Source: CAYLRY01 sp964386535 (GTDB lineage Bacteria > Chloroflexota > Dehalococcoidia > Dehalococcoidales > UBA3254). Taken from it: a stretch of 51,819 nucleotides of DNA. The translations under genes were made by a program, and so were the position numbers. The notes beneath the pieces were generated by a model, which was not told the origin of the DNA, made no database searches, and worked only from the letters and a program-made list of their open reading frames with translations. Position 1 is the stretch's first letter, and each line of letters opens with the position of its first letter. Positions 9,013-17,932 of the stretch are shown here, one piece after another. The DNA is taken from positions 1 through 51,819 of the forward strand of contig CAYLRY010000017.1 of the NCBI GenBank assembly GCA_964386535.1, in the 5' to 3' direction.

Positions 9013-9780
9013 CTATTTCAGGCTGGATTTAACTTTTTCTACTATTTTAGCCAGTGTGGGCCCGGTCTTTTCATTAATAATCACCTGTGCATAAGCATCA
9101 TGCGGTGTATCAGTAAGATTAATGATGACCAGTTTGGCGCCGTTTCGCCGGGCAATAATCGGCATCTGGGCTGCGGGATAGACCACTAGAGAAGAGCCGG
9201 CCACGATAAACAAATCACAGGTAGTTGATTTTGATTCTGCCTTTTGAATGGCATCTGCTGGTAAGGATTGTCCGAAGGAAATAGTAGCCTGTTTCAAGTA
9301 GCCGCCGCATTCACATTCGGGGGCTTTTTCGCCGGTGCGGTCCATCCTTTTTTCTATTTCTTCACGCGGCCAGCGTTTTCCACAGGAAAGGCAGGAGACA
9401 TACGCCAAGGTGCCGTGCAGCTCAATGACCTTGTCATCAGGTATACCGGCTGCCTGATGAAGTCCGTCCACATTCTGGGTGATAACGGCGTCCAGCTTAC
9501 CCATTTTATAAAGGTCAGCCAGGGCGTAGTGCCCGATGTTGGGTTTAGCAAAAGCCATAGTAGGCCAGATAGCTCGGGAGAATCCCCAATAATGTTCCCG
9601 GCTGGCCCGACTGCTCATAAACTTATCAAAGGTTAGTTCATCCGGATCCCACTGTTGCCATAAGCCGCCGGGACTCCGGAAATCCTGTATACCGGATTCA
9701 GTGCTGACCCCGGCACCAGTGAATACGATTATATGCCTGGATGAGAGTATCATCTCAGCGACAGTATTGATTTTATCCAT
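9013..9780 (-). CDS. cobB: Sir2-family NAD-dependent protein deacylase
   Basis: A 255-residue sirtuin with all core elements: NAD-binding GAGVSTESGI (22-31), TQNVDGLH (101-108), the catalytic His122, and a zinc ribbon of Cys130, Cys133, Cys156 and Cys158. ISFGQSLP is near 167-174. It removes acyl groups from lysine using NAD+, typically controlling acetyl-CoA synthetase and other metabolic enzymes. The ISFGQ-type motif suggests a bacterial class U or III member rather than the classic E. coli CobB. The ATG has an AGGAG-type site upstream. It is the first gene of a likely two-gene operon with the HExxH lipoprotein. Confidence 0.92.
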   Translation of the reverse strand: MDKINTVAEMILSSRHIIVFTGAGVSTESGIQDFRSPGGLWQQWDPDELTFDKFMSSRASREHYWGFSRAIWPTMAFAKPNIGHYALADLYKMGKLDAVITQNVDGLHQAAGIPDDKVIELHGTLAYVSCLSCGKRWPREEIEKRMDRTGEKAPECECGGYLKQATISFGQSLPADAIQKAESKSTTCDLFIVAGSSLVVYPAAQMPIIARRNGAKLVIINLTDTPHDAYAQVIINEKTGPTLAKIVEKVKSSLK

Positions 9781-10114
9781 TATTTATGCTCCTGGCCCAG
9801 ACTGACTGGAATTAATTTTAAAGGGTAAACACTGCAAAACAATTGACGGCTTAATTTGCCTGATCCCACTGCCAACAAAATAGGCTTAAGGCTAATTGGT
9901 ATCAGCAAACATCATCTGCTTATTTAAATTATAACCCCTTGGAGGATCAGGTTCAAAAATATAAAAGTCCGGCAATTCAGTCCCAAAAAAGCTGTGTGAG
10001 TAATACCATTTTATTTAAGCCAGGTTTTTGATGTATGGTTGTGCTTTTAAGGCGACGCTATATATAATTGAACTGAAGAAACAACTAAAGACTGCAAAGA
10101 TATGGTAGGGAGAG
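9781..10114. promoter_or_regulatory. Divergent promoter region (sirtuin / J-protein)
   Basis: No ORF is visible. For the plus-strand J-protein gene a candidate sigma-70 promoter is TTGTGC (10039-10044), an 18-base spacer, and TATAAT (10063-10068), about 47 bases before the start codon. The -10 is perfect, the -35 is only partial. Confidence 0.45.
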
Positions 10115-10945
10115 ATGAAAAACTATTATCAGGTTCTGGGTGTATCTGAAAATGCCAGCGAAGAAGATATCCGCAAAGCTTTTCGAAAGCTGGCATTTCA
10201 ATATCATCCGGATAAAAATCCTGGCCATGAAAAAGAAGCAGAAAAGAAGTTTAAAGATATTAATGAAGCTTTTTGCGTTTTAAATGATAGAGCGAAACGG
10301 CAGCAATATGATCTTTTCCGGAAAGGGCAGACGGCAGAGGCCGGATATAGAGCCGCGGGTCAAGGCTTCAGATATTCTCAGGAAGACATCTTCCGGGATA
10401 CTTTTACCAACCGTACTTCTATGGATGAATTAAACCGCATGTTCGCCCAGGCGGGTTTGCGTTTTGACCAGGATTTTCTGAACCGGGTCTTTTTCAGCGC
10501 CAATAATGGTATTTTCAGGGTATATTACGGCAGTTTCCAGGGGGCACAGACATCACATTCAGCCAATAACACCGGTGCTCCATTTTCTGGGGCAGAGGTT
10601 AAAACTCCATATAAAAAAACGGGCTTTCTGGAGCGTTTTCTGACCAGAGCTACCTTAAAATTGGGCAATTTTGCTTTAAAAAAAATGCTGGGATTACAAT
10701 TTGAGGAACCTCAAGCCAGTCTGGATCATTACCAGGAGCTGGCTTTATCATCTAGCGAGGCGACTTCAGGAGGCGAAAAAGCAATAAAACTTAAGCGTAA
10801 AAATTTTTCCAGGAAAATCATAGTAAAGATACCCCCCGGTATTCAATCCGGAACCAAAATACGGCTTAAAGGGTTAGGGCAGCACAAGGGTCAACAGACC
10901 GGAGATCTCTATCTTGAAGTTAGAGTTGTTCAGGACATCAGATAA
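10115..10945 (+). CDS. J-domain co-chaperone lacking the zinc-finger domain
   Basis: Residues 1-68 are a J domain with the HPD tripeptide at 31-33, which stimulates DnaK ATPase. The middle is Gly/Phe/Gln-rich and of low similarity. The last 50 residues (IIVKIPPGIQSGTKIRLKGLG) correspond to the start of a DnaJ substrate-binding C-terminal domain. There are no CxxCxGxG zinc repeats and the protein is shorter (276 residues) than standard DnaJ or CbpA, so it is a specialised J-protein. The ATG follows AGGGAGAG. It is monocistronic, with the next gene convergent. A second, longer J-protein is encoded at 22568-23578. Confidence 0.88.
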   Translation: MKNYYQVLGVSENASEEDIRKAFRKLAFQYHPDKNPGHEKEAEKKFKDINEAFCVLNDRAKRQQYDLFRKGQTAEAGYRAAGQGFRYSQEDIFRDTFTNRTSMDELNRMFAQAGLRFDQDFLNRVFFSANNGIFRVYYGSFQGAQTSHSANNTGAPFSGAEVKTPYKKTGFLERFLTRATLKLGNFALKKMLGLQFEEPQASLDHYQELALSSSEATSGGEKAIKLKRKNFSRKIIVKIPPGIQSGTKIRLKGLGQHKGQQTGDLYLEVRVVQDIR

Positions 10946-11085
10946 CAAAAAACTATTACGGCTGCTGAACGGTATCAAGCGTCAGTCATAACTAGTACCT
11001 AATTGGAGAATTTGCTTGGCATTTTGCCGAAGCTAGACACGCTCAGTTATTTGTATAGTTATTAACGCAACGAAGTACTAGATAT

Positions 11086-11784
11086 TTAAATCTTTCTTTT
11101 AAACAAGGAAAAGAAGCGGTCCTGGTATTCTTCAAAGACATTCCAGCGGTCTAGCTCTATTTTTAGCTCTGAGGGTTCCAGTTCGCCTTTATTAACCAGC
11201 TCAAACAACCTTTCGATACGCAAACGTGCATCAGCCGGCAGCCCGGAGGCATCCATGTTTAATAATCCACGCTGGCCCAGTTGTCTGACATTCTCTCTAA
11301 TAGACCTCTCTGTTATCTCATATATAAATTTCAGGATTGAGACATCCCAAAGAGTATCCTCACCTACAATAATTGACATAAGAGGATCGCCTTTTCGGTC
11401 AATTTCTGAATTCAACCTGGATAAAACCGTGGTAGTATCATCAGAGACTATATTAAGCTCTTTAGGCTCGTTCCGATAAGAATAATATAGGCCAGGTGAG
11501 TCAGGAGGATAGGCGTTTAAAATCAACTGGAAATATTTTTTAGCCTCAGCACTGAAACCCTGCACCCTTGAAAGATAAGAAGGTGTGACAATACGAGGCC
11601 GCTCTGCTATCACCCGTCCTTCCCGGATGACTGTCTCCGAAGTCTTCATAATATCATTAAAAGCAGCTTCGGCCACCAGGTAATAGTAAATATTAGTTGT
11701 ACCAAAAGTGGCGAGGCTTTGCTTAGGGGCCCGGACAATACGGGTATTTAATACGGCTTCTTTGATTCTTTCATCAGATTCCAT
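11086..11784 (-). CDS. Hypothetical protein, unknown function
   Basis: A 232-residue, charged, soluble protein without signal peptide or membrane segment. It has one Cys-free, mostly alpha-helical second half with many Arg/Glu pairs. I do not recognise a domain. The ATG is preceded by GAGGTGG ten bases upstream. It lies 31 bases downstream of another unrecognised gene (11816-12409) on the same strand, so the two probably form an operon and may work together. The operon is convergent with the J-protein gene. Confidence 0.7.
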   Translation of the reverse strand: MESDERIKEAVLNTRIVRAPKQSLATFGTTNIYYYLVAEAAFNDIMKTSETVIREGRVIAERPRIVTPSYLSRVQGFSAEAKKYFQLILNAYPPDSPGLYYSYRNEPKELNIVSDDTTTVLSRLNSEIDRKGDPLMSIIVGEDTLWDVSILKFIYEITERSIRENVRQLGQRGLLNMDASGLPADARLRIERLFELVNKGELEPSELKIELDRWNVFEEYQDRFFSLFKRKI

Positions 11785-11815
11785 TAAAAAACCACCTCAT
11801 ACACTACGGAAACAA

Positions 11816-12409
11816 TTACTTCAGAGCTTCAAGTTCGAGCTTATAATCGCTCAATACCTGAAGATACTGGGCATCCAGTTGGGATTTTAATTTTCGCCAC
11901 TCCTCCTGGAATTGAGGCTGTTTTTCGATATCAATGCGGATTCCCGCGACATTACTACCCATTTGCTGTTTAAGAGCCTGTTCAACTTTAGCCTGAAAAT
12001 CCGCTTTTAATGAATCATATGCCTGCTGGCGCTGCTGGCTTCCCTGTTGCTCGTAATGGTTAAAAACATGACGGATCTGGTTTAAAACGGATTCTACACG
12101 GGATTTATCGGTTTTTATGAGTTTAATGCCATCCATAGCCCGTTTGGCGGTCTTTTTTGCTGCCTCATTTTCCGGCAGGATTATATTTTTTACCAGGACG
12201 CTGTTAATTCCAGCAATCAAATAGGTTTGGGCCTTTTTGTCAAATTTACTGAGTTCTTGCTGCAATTCTGCATCCTGTTTTAAATACCTGGCAGCCAGCT
12301 TCTCCCCTTCAGGAACGTATTTCCATTCAAGGCGCTCCTGCTCTGTAGGTTCACCCATCTTGTTAATTTTTTCCATGGCTATTTCACGAGCACTCTTGAT
12401 ATCACCCAT
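11816..12409 (-). CDS. Hypothetical helical protein (possibly DUF6657-like)
   Basis: A 197-residue, strongly helical, Gln/Lys/Glu-rich protein, with a probable coiled coil from about residue 110 to the end. The N-terminus, GDIKSAREIAMEKINKMG, resembles the start of proteins I recall as DUF6657, but this is a weak memory-based match. No catalytic motif is visible. The ATG has AAGGAGAG eight bases upstream. It is first in a two-gene operon with the hypothetical gene at 11086-11784. A structural or chaperone-like role is conceivable but unsupported. Confidence 0.65.
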   Translation of the reverse strand: MGDIKSAREIAMEKINKMGEPTEQERLEWKYVPEGEKLAARYLKQDAELQQELSKFDKKAQTYLIAGINSVLVKNIILPENEAAKKTAKRAMDGIKLIKTDKSRVESVLNQIRHVFNHYEQQGSQQRQQAYDSLKADFQAKVEQALKQQMGSNVAGIRIDIEKQPQFQEEWRKLKSQLDAQYLQVLSDYKLELEALK

Positions 12410-12748
12410 TTCAGTCTCTCCTTCAATTTCTCAATATTATTATACTAGATCGAAATAGAATACGAAATGGTCTGAAAATAACGGTTTTTTAAATGCCACT
12501 ACTGTAAAGTAACCTGTGAGACGTTTATAAAGAGGAGCGAAGTATATCCGGTCCGCCTGGCAGGCTAACTGAATGATGATCTGGCGCTTTTTACCAGGAG
12601 AGGAAGGGAGGTACATTACAGGCAACTGGTTAGTCAAAGCCTTTTAACGCTATCCTGGAACTTAACCAGCCTTTCCCGTGAAGCCGCTGGTCAGGCCCTG
12701 GAACTACTGTGAAATTTATCTGATAGAATGAAGAGAAAATATGAATAC
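12410..12748. other. Gap between mtnP and the hypothetical operon
   Basis: No convincing ORF, RNA or strong hairpin is visible. A 65-codon minus-strand frame (12440-12637) lacks a ribosome binding site and family resemblance. The promoter of the downstream hypothetical operon presumably lies here. Confidence 0.4.
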
Positions 12749-13615
12749 TTAAACGTATTTTTCAATTAAAAGGTTAAATTTCTTTTTTTGCTCCAGAGTT
12801 ACAATTTCCGGAGCGGTGAACATAGCATCAGCCAGGGCGTGGGGGCACCTGCAATGCCTGCTTCGCGGTATACGTGTAACAGTTTCTTTGATAATCCGTT
12901 TGGCCATCTCCAGGTTACGCTGCATATAGCCCAGAATAACCTCAGCGGTAACCCAGGTCTCTCTTTCTTTCCAGCTATCATAATCAGTCACCAGGCAAAG
13001 ACTGGCATAGCATAATTCAGCTTCACGGGCCAGTTTAGCTTCAGGAAGCACGGTCATCCCAATCACATCAGCTCCCCATGACTTGTAAAGCCGGGATTCG
13101 GCGCGGGTAGAAAAGGCTGGGCCTTCCATAGCTATATAGGTTCCACCCAGATGCACACCAGCTCCGGCTGCGGCGGCACTATCATACAGTACTTTACTGA
13201 GGTCAGGACAAAAAGGTTCGGCAAAGGATATGTGAAAAACCACTCCATCACCAAAAAAGGTGCTGGTCCTTCTCTGAGTACGGTCAATAACCTGGTCAGG
13301 GATCAGTAGTTCACCTGGTTTTATCTCATCCTTGAAGCTGCCGCAAGAATTAACGGCAATAATATGTTCTACGCCCAGGCATTTGAAAGCATAAATATTA
13401 GCCTGAGCTGGGATTTCGCAAGGCAGAAGGCGGTGTCCTCTTCCATGGCGGGGAATAAAGGCCACACCTATTCCATTGAGTTTACCGATAACGATATTAT
13501 CACTGGGAGCGCCGAATGGAGTATCCAGACATACCTCTTCTACATCCGTCATGCCTTCCATATCATATAAGCCGGTTCCTCCAATAACTCCGATTTTAGC
13601 CTTACTTTGTGGCAT
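12749..13615 (-). CDS. mtnP: S-methyl-5'-thioadenosine phosphorylase
   Basis: This enzyme cleaves methylthioadenosine with phosphate into adenine and 5-methylthioribose-1-phosphate, the first step of methionine salvage. Family signatures are present: GGTGLY near 12-17, RHGRGH near 55-60 (phosphate binding), MEGPAFSTRAES near 166-177, and a GMT sequence followed by an Asp-Tyr-Asp near 214-216, the aspartate that selects 6-aminopurines. Length (288) is normal. The ATG has AAGGAG upstream. It follows mtnA, whose product uses its product, with a 138-base gap. An additional Cys-rich segment near residue 255 (HCRCPH) is shared with some archaeal/bacterial MTAPs. Confidence 0.95.
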   Translation of the reverse strand: MPQSKAKIGVIGGTGLYDMEGMTDVEEVCLDTPFGAPSDNIVIGKLNGIGVAFIPRHGRGHRLLPCEIPAQANIYAFKCLGVEHIIAVNSCGSFKDEIKPGELLIPDQVIDRTQRRTSTFFGDGVVFHISFAEPFCPDLSKVLYDSAAAAGAGVHLGGTYIAMEGPAFSTRAESRLYKSWGADVIGMTVLPEAKLAREAELCYASLCLVTDYDSWKERETWVTAEVILGYMQRNLEMAKRIIKETVTRIPRSRHCRCPHALADAMFTAPEIVTLEQKKKFNLLIEKYV

Positions 13616-13753
13616 CCAAAATACTCCTTCGTATGATTTTCTCTGTCAATATAGCATACCTGTGTGGAATTGGGAAATAGCGTGACGTTAAAGATAGAAA
13701 CGAAAAACAAAGTAAAAACAAAAATACGTTAGATTTACCAACTACCTCCAATT

Positions 13754-14797
13754 TTATACATCCGGCTCAAGTGCGGCTCTGATGCCTTCCTCGAACGGCT
13801 CCTGTATAATCCCTTTTTCAGTAATGATGGCTTCAATATACTGGTGTGGTGTGACGTCAAAGGCAGGATTGGCTGCCTGAATACCAGCCGGGGCTATGAT
13901 CTCACCCTGGAAGCAGGTGACTTCTGCCGGAGACCGATCTTCGATAATAATCTGTTCACCTGAGGAGATGGAGGTGTCGATGGTGCTGGTGGGGGCGGCA
14001 ATATAAAAAGGGATATGATGCTCTTTGGCCAAAACCGCCAGGGTATAGGTTCCAATTTTATTAGCTGTATCACCATTAATAGCAATACGGTCCGCCCCAA
14101 CAATCACGGCCTGGATTTTACCCTGCCGCATAAAAGAGCCAGCCATTGAGTCCGTAATAAGGGTAAAAGGGATACCAGCGTATTTGAGTTCACTGGCTGT
14201 AAGGCGGGCTCCCTGGAGGAGGGGCCGGGTCTCAGTAGCAATTACCCCTGTTATCCTGCCGTCTTCGAAAGCCTTCTTGATAACACCCAGGGCAGTACCA
14301 TATCCACCGGTGGCCAGGGCTCCGGCATTACAATGGGTAAGCACAACATCACCTGTTTTTAGCAGTGAAGAGCCAATGCGGCTGATTTCAAGGTCTGAGG
14401 ATAACTGGGTTGCATGAATTTTGACTGCTTGCTCTACCAGCATATGCTGGATTTCTCCGGTATCTTTACCCTGATCAATTACCTTCTGCATTTGCTCCAA
14501 AGCCCAGAATAGGTTACGTGCGGTAGGGCGGCTGGAAGCCAGAGAGGCGAATACAGGCTCCATCTCTTTGATCATAATTTCTTTATTAAATGGCCTGATT
14601 GAAAGAGCGGCCAGGGCTACCCCATAGGCGGCGGCGATGCCGATAGCCGGAGCTCCCCGCACGGCCAGCCGCCGGATGGCGGATACAATGTGCCGGTAAT
14701 CTTCAATTTCAAGATAGACCTCTTTCCCGGGGAGCAAGGTCTGGTCTAAAAGCCTGAGTTTGGTCCCCTGCCATTCAAAAGGCGTTAGATTGGTCAA
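13754..14797 (-). CDS. mtnA: S-methyl-5-thioribose-1-phosphate isomerase
   Basis: This enzyme isomerises methylthioribose-1-phosphate to methylthioribulose-1-phosphate, right after MtnP. The eIF2B-like fold is clear from RGAPAIGIAAAYG, LTHCNAGALATGGYGTAL (catalytic Cys) and GADRIAINGD (catalytic Asp). These match the Cys160/Asp240 pair of the Bacillus enzyme. I chose the TTG at 14797 because AAAGGA lies six bases upstream. A TTG five codons earlier (14812) has no such site. No later salvage genes (mtnB, C, D, K) are present, so the pathway may end in another route or be encoded elsewhere. Confidence 0.95.
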   Translation of the reverse strand: MTNLTPFEWQGTKLRLLDQTLLPGKEVYLEIEDYRHIVSAIRRLAVRGAPAIGIAAAYGVALAALSIRPFNKEIMIKEMEPVFASLASSRPTARNLFWALEQMQKVIDQGKDTGEIQHMLVEQAVKIHATQLSSDLEISRIGSSLLKTGDVVLTHCNAGALATGGYGTALGVIKKAFEDGRITGVIATETRPLLQGARLTASELKYAGIPFTLITDSMAGSFMRQGKIQAVIVGADRIAINGDTANKIGTYTLAVLAKEHHIPFYIAAPTSTIDTSISSGEQIIIEDRSPAEVTCFQGEIIAPAGIQAANPAFDVTPHQYIEAIITEKGIIQEPFEEGIRAALEPDV

Positions 14798-14876
14798 GTT
14801 TTTTCCTTTCAAGGATCGCTGTTTTAATCAAATTCTAAAATCTGAACAAGACCCGGAGTCAGGCGCCAAATTATTT

Positions 14877-15593
14877 TTATCGAAGCGTAGCCCGAACAGG
14901 TATTATATCCGGCAGCCTGACGACCTTATTGTGGAGGCGGGCATAATGAATAACCGGACCTCCCAGGGCTTCCACTTCACCTTCCGGATAGACTTTTATG
15001 GCTGTGCCGGAAGCTATGCCATAGCCTTCTGTCGATTCCTTCTCCAACCTGAGGGCGGCTTTAAGCTCTTCCCAGCCATCATCTTCAGCATGGGTATCAC
15101 AAATTACCGGGGCCAGTCCCAGGCAGGGAAAAAGCTCAGCCGAGGAATCATCATCAGGATTACGCCAGCGAACCCATTTTCTGGCCAGCATGATGCTACC
15201 GGCGGAAAGACCGAAAAAGAATTTCCCCTGTTCGTTTAATGAGGAAAGAAAGCCTACCATTTTTTGGGCTTCCAGAGATTTCATGCCGGCCTCAACATCT
15301 CCCCCACTGATAAAAATCGCATGGGCAGCGCTCAGAATCCGGCGGGCTTTTTCAAGGTCAGCCTTTCTGGAATAAATCAAGGCGTGTTCCACCTTACCGG
15401 CTCCGGCCGCCAGAAAAGCACTTTGCATAAACTGGAAAAAACGTTTATCGTCCTCGTTGGCAGTTCCCACGTAAGCTATAGAAGGGGAACGGTTGCCAAT
15501 TTCTTTAATAACAGTCTGTATGACTGGATCCGGGTTTTGACCACCGGAACGTCTGCCTCCAGCCAGCAAGAAAACCGGTTTTCGATTACTCAT
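14877..15593 (-). CDS. Peptidase S51 / cyanophycinase-like serine hydrolase
   Basis: A class-I glutamine-amidotransferase-like fold. There is a GGGDVE-type loop (ISGGDVEAG) near the middle, then the nucleophile elbow FGLSAGSIM with the catalytic Ser, then DTHAEDDGWEEL in the position where cyanophycinase and peptidase E have their catalytic His. It likely cleaves dipeptides or isopeptides starting with Asp. The true substrate is unknown. I start the gene at ATG 15593, with GGAG about 11 bases upstream. The longer frame from TTG 15611 would overlap the upstream gene. It begins 8 bases after the PaaK-like gene, suggesting one transcript, and precedes mtnA. Confidence 0.82.
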   Translation of the reverse strand: MSNRKPVFLLAGGRRSGGQNPDPVIQTVIKEIGNRSPSIAYVGTANEDDKRFFQFMQSAFLAAGAGKVEHALIYSRKADLEKARRILSAAHAIFISGGDVEAGMKSLEAQKMVGFLSSLNEQGKFFFGLSAGSIMLARKWVRWRNPDDDSSAELFPCLGLAPVICDTHAEDDGWEELKAALRLEKESTEGYGIASGTAIKVYPEGEVEALGGPVIHYARLHNKVVRLPDIIPVRATLR

Positions 15594-15601
15594 ATAAACA
15601 G

Positions 15602-16939
15602 TCAACTCCAATCAGGTATCTGCGGTAGAAACCTGGGATCCAGGTATTTTTTCACTTCTAACGGGAAGAGGGCACCGGCAAGCTGGTATTTACCTGAATT
15701 CTCAGGGTAAACATTAGAGGTAAAAATTACCGATATCAGAGCATTTTCTCCATAGAGTTTTTTTAGAGCCAGTACAGCTTCTTCTCTGAGATCCTTTTTA
15801 TCATCCCTCCGGCTGACAATCTGGAGTTGATAGCTCATGCGATCAGTTTGCACCAGTTTAAATTCATCAATGCCCTCCAATATACTAATAGCTTTATCCA
15901 GTTGATGTAAAGTGACCAGTCTTCCACCGGTGGTCAGAGTCAGGTTGCTCTGGCGTCCTTCGATTGAGGCCAAGATAAGACCGGAGTTCCGGCCGCATGA
16001 GCAATGACAGCTTTCATCTACCCTGACCAGATCCCCTACGTCAAAACGGATTAAATAGTTCCAGGGATTGTTGAAGGGGGTTACCAGAATCCTCCCCAGA
16101 AAAGGGCCGCCGTGTTCGGGTAAAAAAGGCTGGAAATCCACACGGCAGTACTCACTGTTTTGATGGAACTTACCTTTTTCGCATTGCATGAACACATAGC
16201 CGGTTTCCGTGGTCCCATATGAGCTGACCAGGGGAGCAGAAAAGACCTTGCGGATCTGTTGATAGTGGAATGCGGCAGGGTATTCATAGGTAAAGGTGAT
16301 CAGGCCGGGCTGGAATACAATTATTCCGGTGGTATAGATATAACGGCAAAGACGGGCCAGGTAAGACGGGTTGGCCTCCAGTATTTGAGGTTGGAATGTA
16401 TTCAACTCCCGGATCATGCGGTTCATATGAGCGGACGTCCAGGAGGTGGGGTCGGACTTTTCGTTGAGATAGAGATAGCGGGACACCCGGCGCTTCTCCA
16501 TGGGAAGGTCCTGGTGATCCGAAAGGAACCCCACGTTTAGGGGGTTTACCAGAATAGCTTCCCTGTGATTTCCGGTTGTGATTTTTCTAGCATAAGAGTT
16601 GATTTGCCAGGAAGCTTTTTCAGAAGCATCCCACCACGGCTGGTTCCAGATATTGGTCACCTTATCGTCCGTTGTTCCGCTGGTTTCAACTAGCTGGATT
16701 TCTTTTTCAGCCAGGCCGCGGTTCAGATTTCTATCAACCGGTAGCAGGCCCAGAGGGAAATTATTACGGATATCCTTTTTGGTAAAGGCAGGCAGGGAAG
16801 CATAACGCAGATCTACCAGATATTCCGGGCCGGGATCAAAAGCCCTCCATGGCTGATAGGCCGGGACTTTACCGAGCGCCGTTTCCAAAGAACTTAAAGA
16901 ACGGTCGTAATATTCCTGGCTGAATTGACAATTGGACAT
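15602..16939 (-). CDS. PaaK/CapK-like adenylate-forming enzyme
   Basis: A 445-residue ANL-superfamily protein resembling phenylacetate-CoA ligase. It has the P-loop ETSGTTDDK near 85-93, the adenine-binding SYGTTETG near 240-247 and RFDVGDLVRV near 298-307. A Cys-rich patch, CHCSCG, follows near 312-317, as in zinc-containing PaaK relatives. It should activate a carboxylic acid as an acyl-adenylate and perhaps transfer it to CoA. The annotated ATG has no Shine-Dalgarno site. In-frame eight codons upstream an ATT at 16963 sits five bases after GAGGTG and could be the real start. It heads a likely operon with the S51 peptidase and possibly mtnA-mtnP. Confidence 0.82.
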   Translation of the reverse strand: MSNCQFSQEYYDRSLSSLETALGKVPAYQPWRAFDPGPEYLVDLRYASLPAFTKKDIRNNFPLGLLPVDRNLNRGLAEKEIQLVETSGTTDDKVTNIWNQPWWDASEKASWQINSYARKITTGNHREAILVNPLNVGFLSDHQDLPMEKRRVSRYLYLNEKSDPTSWTSAHMNRMIRELNTFQPQILEANPSYLARLCRYIYTTGIIVFQPGLITFTYEYPAAFHYQQIRKVFSAPLVSSYGTTETGYVFMQCEKGKFHQNSEYCRVDFQPFLPEHGGPFLGRILVTPFNNPWNYLIRFDVGDLVRVDESCHCSCGRNSGLILASIEGRQSNLTLTTGGRLVTLHQLDKAISILEGIDEFKLVQTDRMSYQLQIVSRRDDKKDLREEAVLALKKLYGENALISVIFTSNVYPENSGKYQLAGALFPLEVKKYLDPRFLPQIPDWS

Positions 16940-17238
16940 AACATACGGTACAACAATATCAATAATAGCACCTCAATAAAGAAAAAATAAGTAGGCGACT
17001 TTAAATGAAGGAAAAACAGCCATCAGAAAAAATTGAAAGGGATCAAGCTTAATTTAAGTTTACCGGGTGGAGGTACAGGGTGTCAAACCTGGCTTTGATT
17101 GGATTGCCGGCTTTTCACTCTGTTTCCTAATGAAATAATAGAAATAATAAAATTAAAAAAACAACCTGGCTAAATCAGGATTTTGTAATATTTCAGGTTA
17201 AACATTTTTGAAAGCAGGAAAGTCCAAGGAGGTCCGGG

Positions 17239-17877
17239 ATGGAGATTGTTAATAACCCTGATCTGAGAATCGAGAGGCTGCAACTGAGCCGCTGGGAGGT
17301 CAACTCATATATCATAATCTGCCCGCAAACAGGGCACAGCGCCCTGGTGGATGTGCCTCCGGGCGTTCAAACGCTGATGAAAGCCCTGGAAGGAACGGAG
17401 CTTCAATATATATTGTTGACTCACACTCACATAGACCATACCGCAGGCCTGGCTGCCTTCAAACCTAAAGTAAGTATTCCGCTGGCTGTGCATCCGGCAG
17501 ACCGGGGTGGATTACAATTCGATCCTGAAAGGCTTCTGGAAGGGGGAGATATCATTGAAGTGGGCAAGGTTAAGGTAAGCGTGCTGTTCACGCCGGGCCA
17601 TACGCCTGGTAGCATATGCTTCCGTATGGGCGAATATTTGCTGGCAGGCGATACCCTGTTTCCCGGCGGTCCCGGCAGGACTGAGACCCCGGAGGATTTC
17701 CGGCAAATAATAAAGTCGATCACAGAAAAACTGCTGGTACTGCCGGAGGAAACCCGGGTTTACCCCGGTCACGGCGAGCCAACTACCATCAAGAAAGCCA
17801 GAAAGGAGTATGCGTCGTTTACGGCAAGATCGCACCCGGCTGATCTGTGCGGGGACGTGACCTGGGAAGGTGGGTAG
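17239..17877 (+). CDS. MBL-fold metallo-hydrolase (glyoxalase II-like)
   Basis: A 212-residue metallo-beta-lactamase-fold protein. It has THTHIDHTAG near 57-66 (two-metal HxHxDH site), a His in FTPGHTPGS near 117-125, an Asp in LAGDTLFPGGPG near 136-147 and the last His in YPGHGEPT near 174-181. The layout is that of hydroxyacylglutathione hydrolase-like thioesterases. The physiological thioester is unknown. The ATG follows AAGGAGG at the usual spacing. The gene is alone on the plus strand and convergent with a helicase gene 55 bases away. Confidence 0.9.
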   Translation: MEIVNNPDLRIERLQLSRWEVNSYIIICPQTGHSALVDVPPGVQTLMKALEGTELQYILLTHTHIDHTAGLAAFKPKVSIPLAVHPADRGGLQFDPERLLEGGDIIEVGKVKVSVLFTPGHTPGSICFRMGEYLLAGDTLFPGGPGRTETPEDFRQIIKSITEKLLVLPEETRVYPGHGEPTTIKKARKEYASFTARSHPADLCGDVTWEGG

Positions 17878-17932
17878 GGGTGACAACAATTAAAAATAAT
17901 TGCCAGGAGAATTCCCAGGAATCTTATCATCT

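Noticed and set aside
12440..12637. 65-codon minus-strand ORF
   Set aside because: No ribosome binding site and no recognisable sequence.
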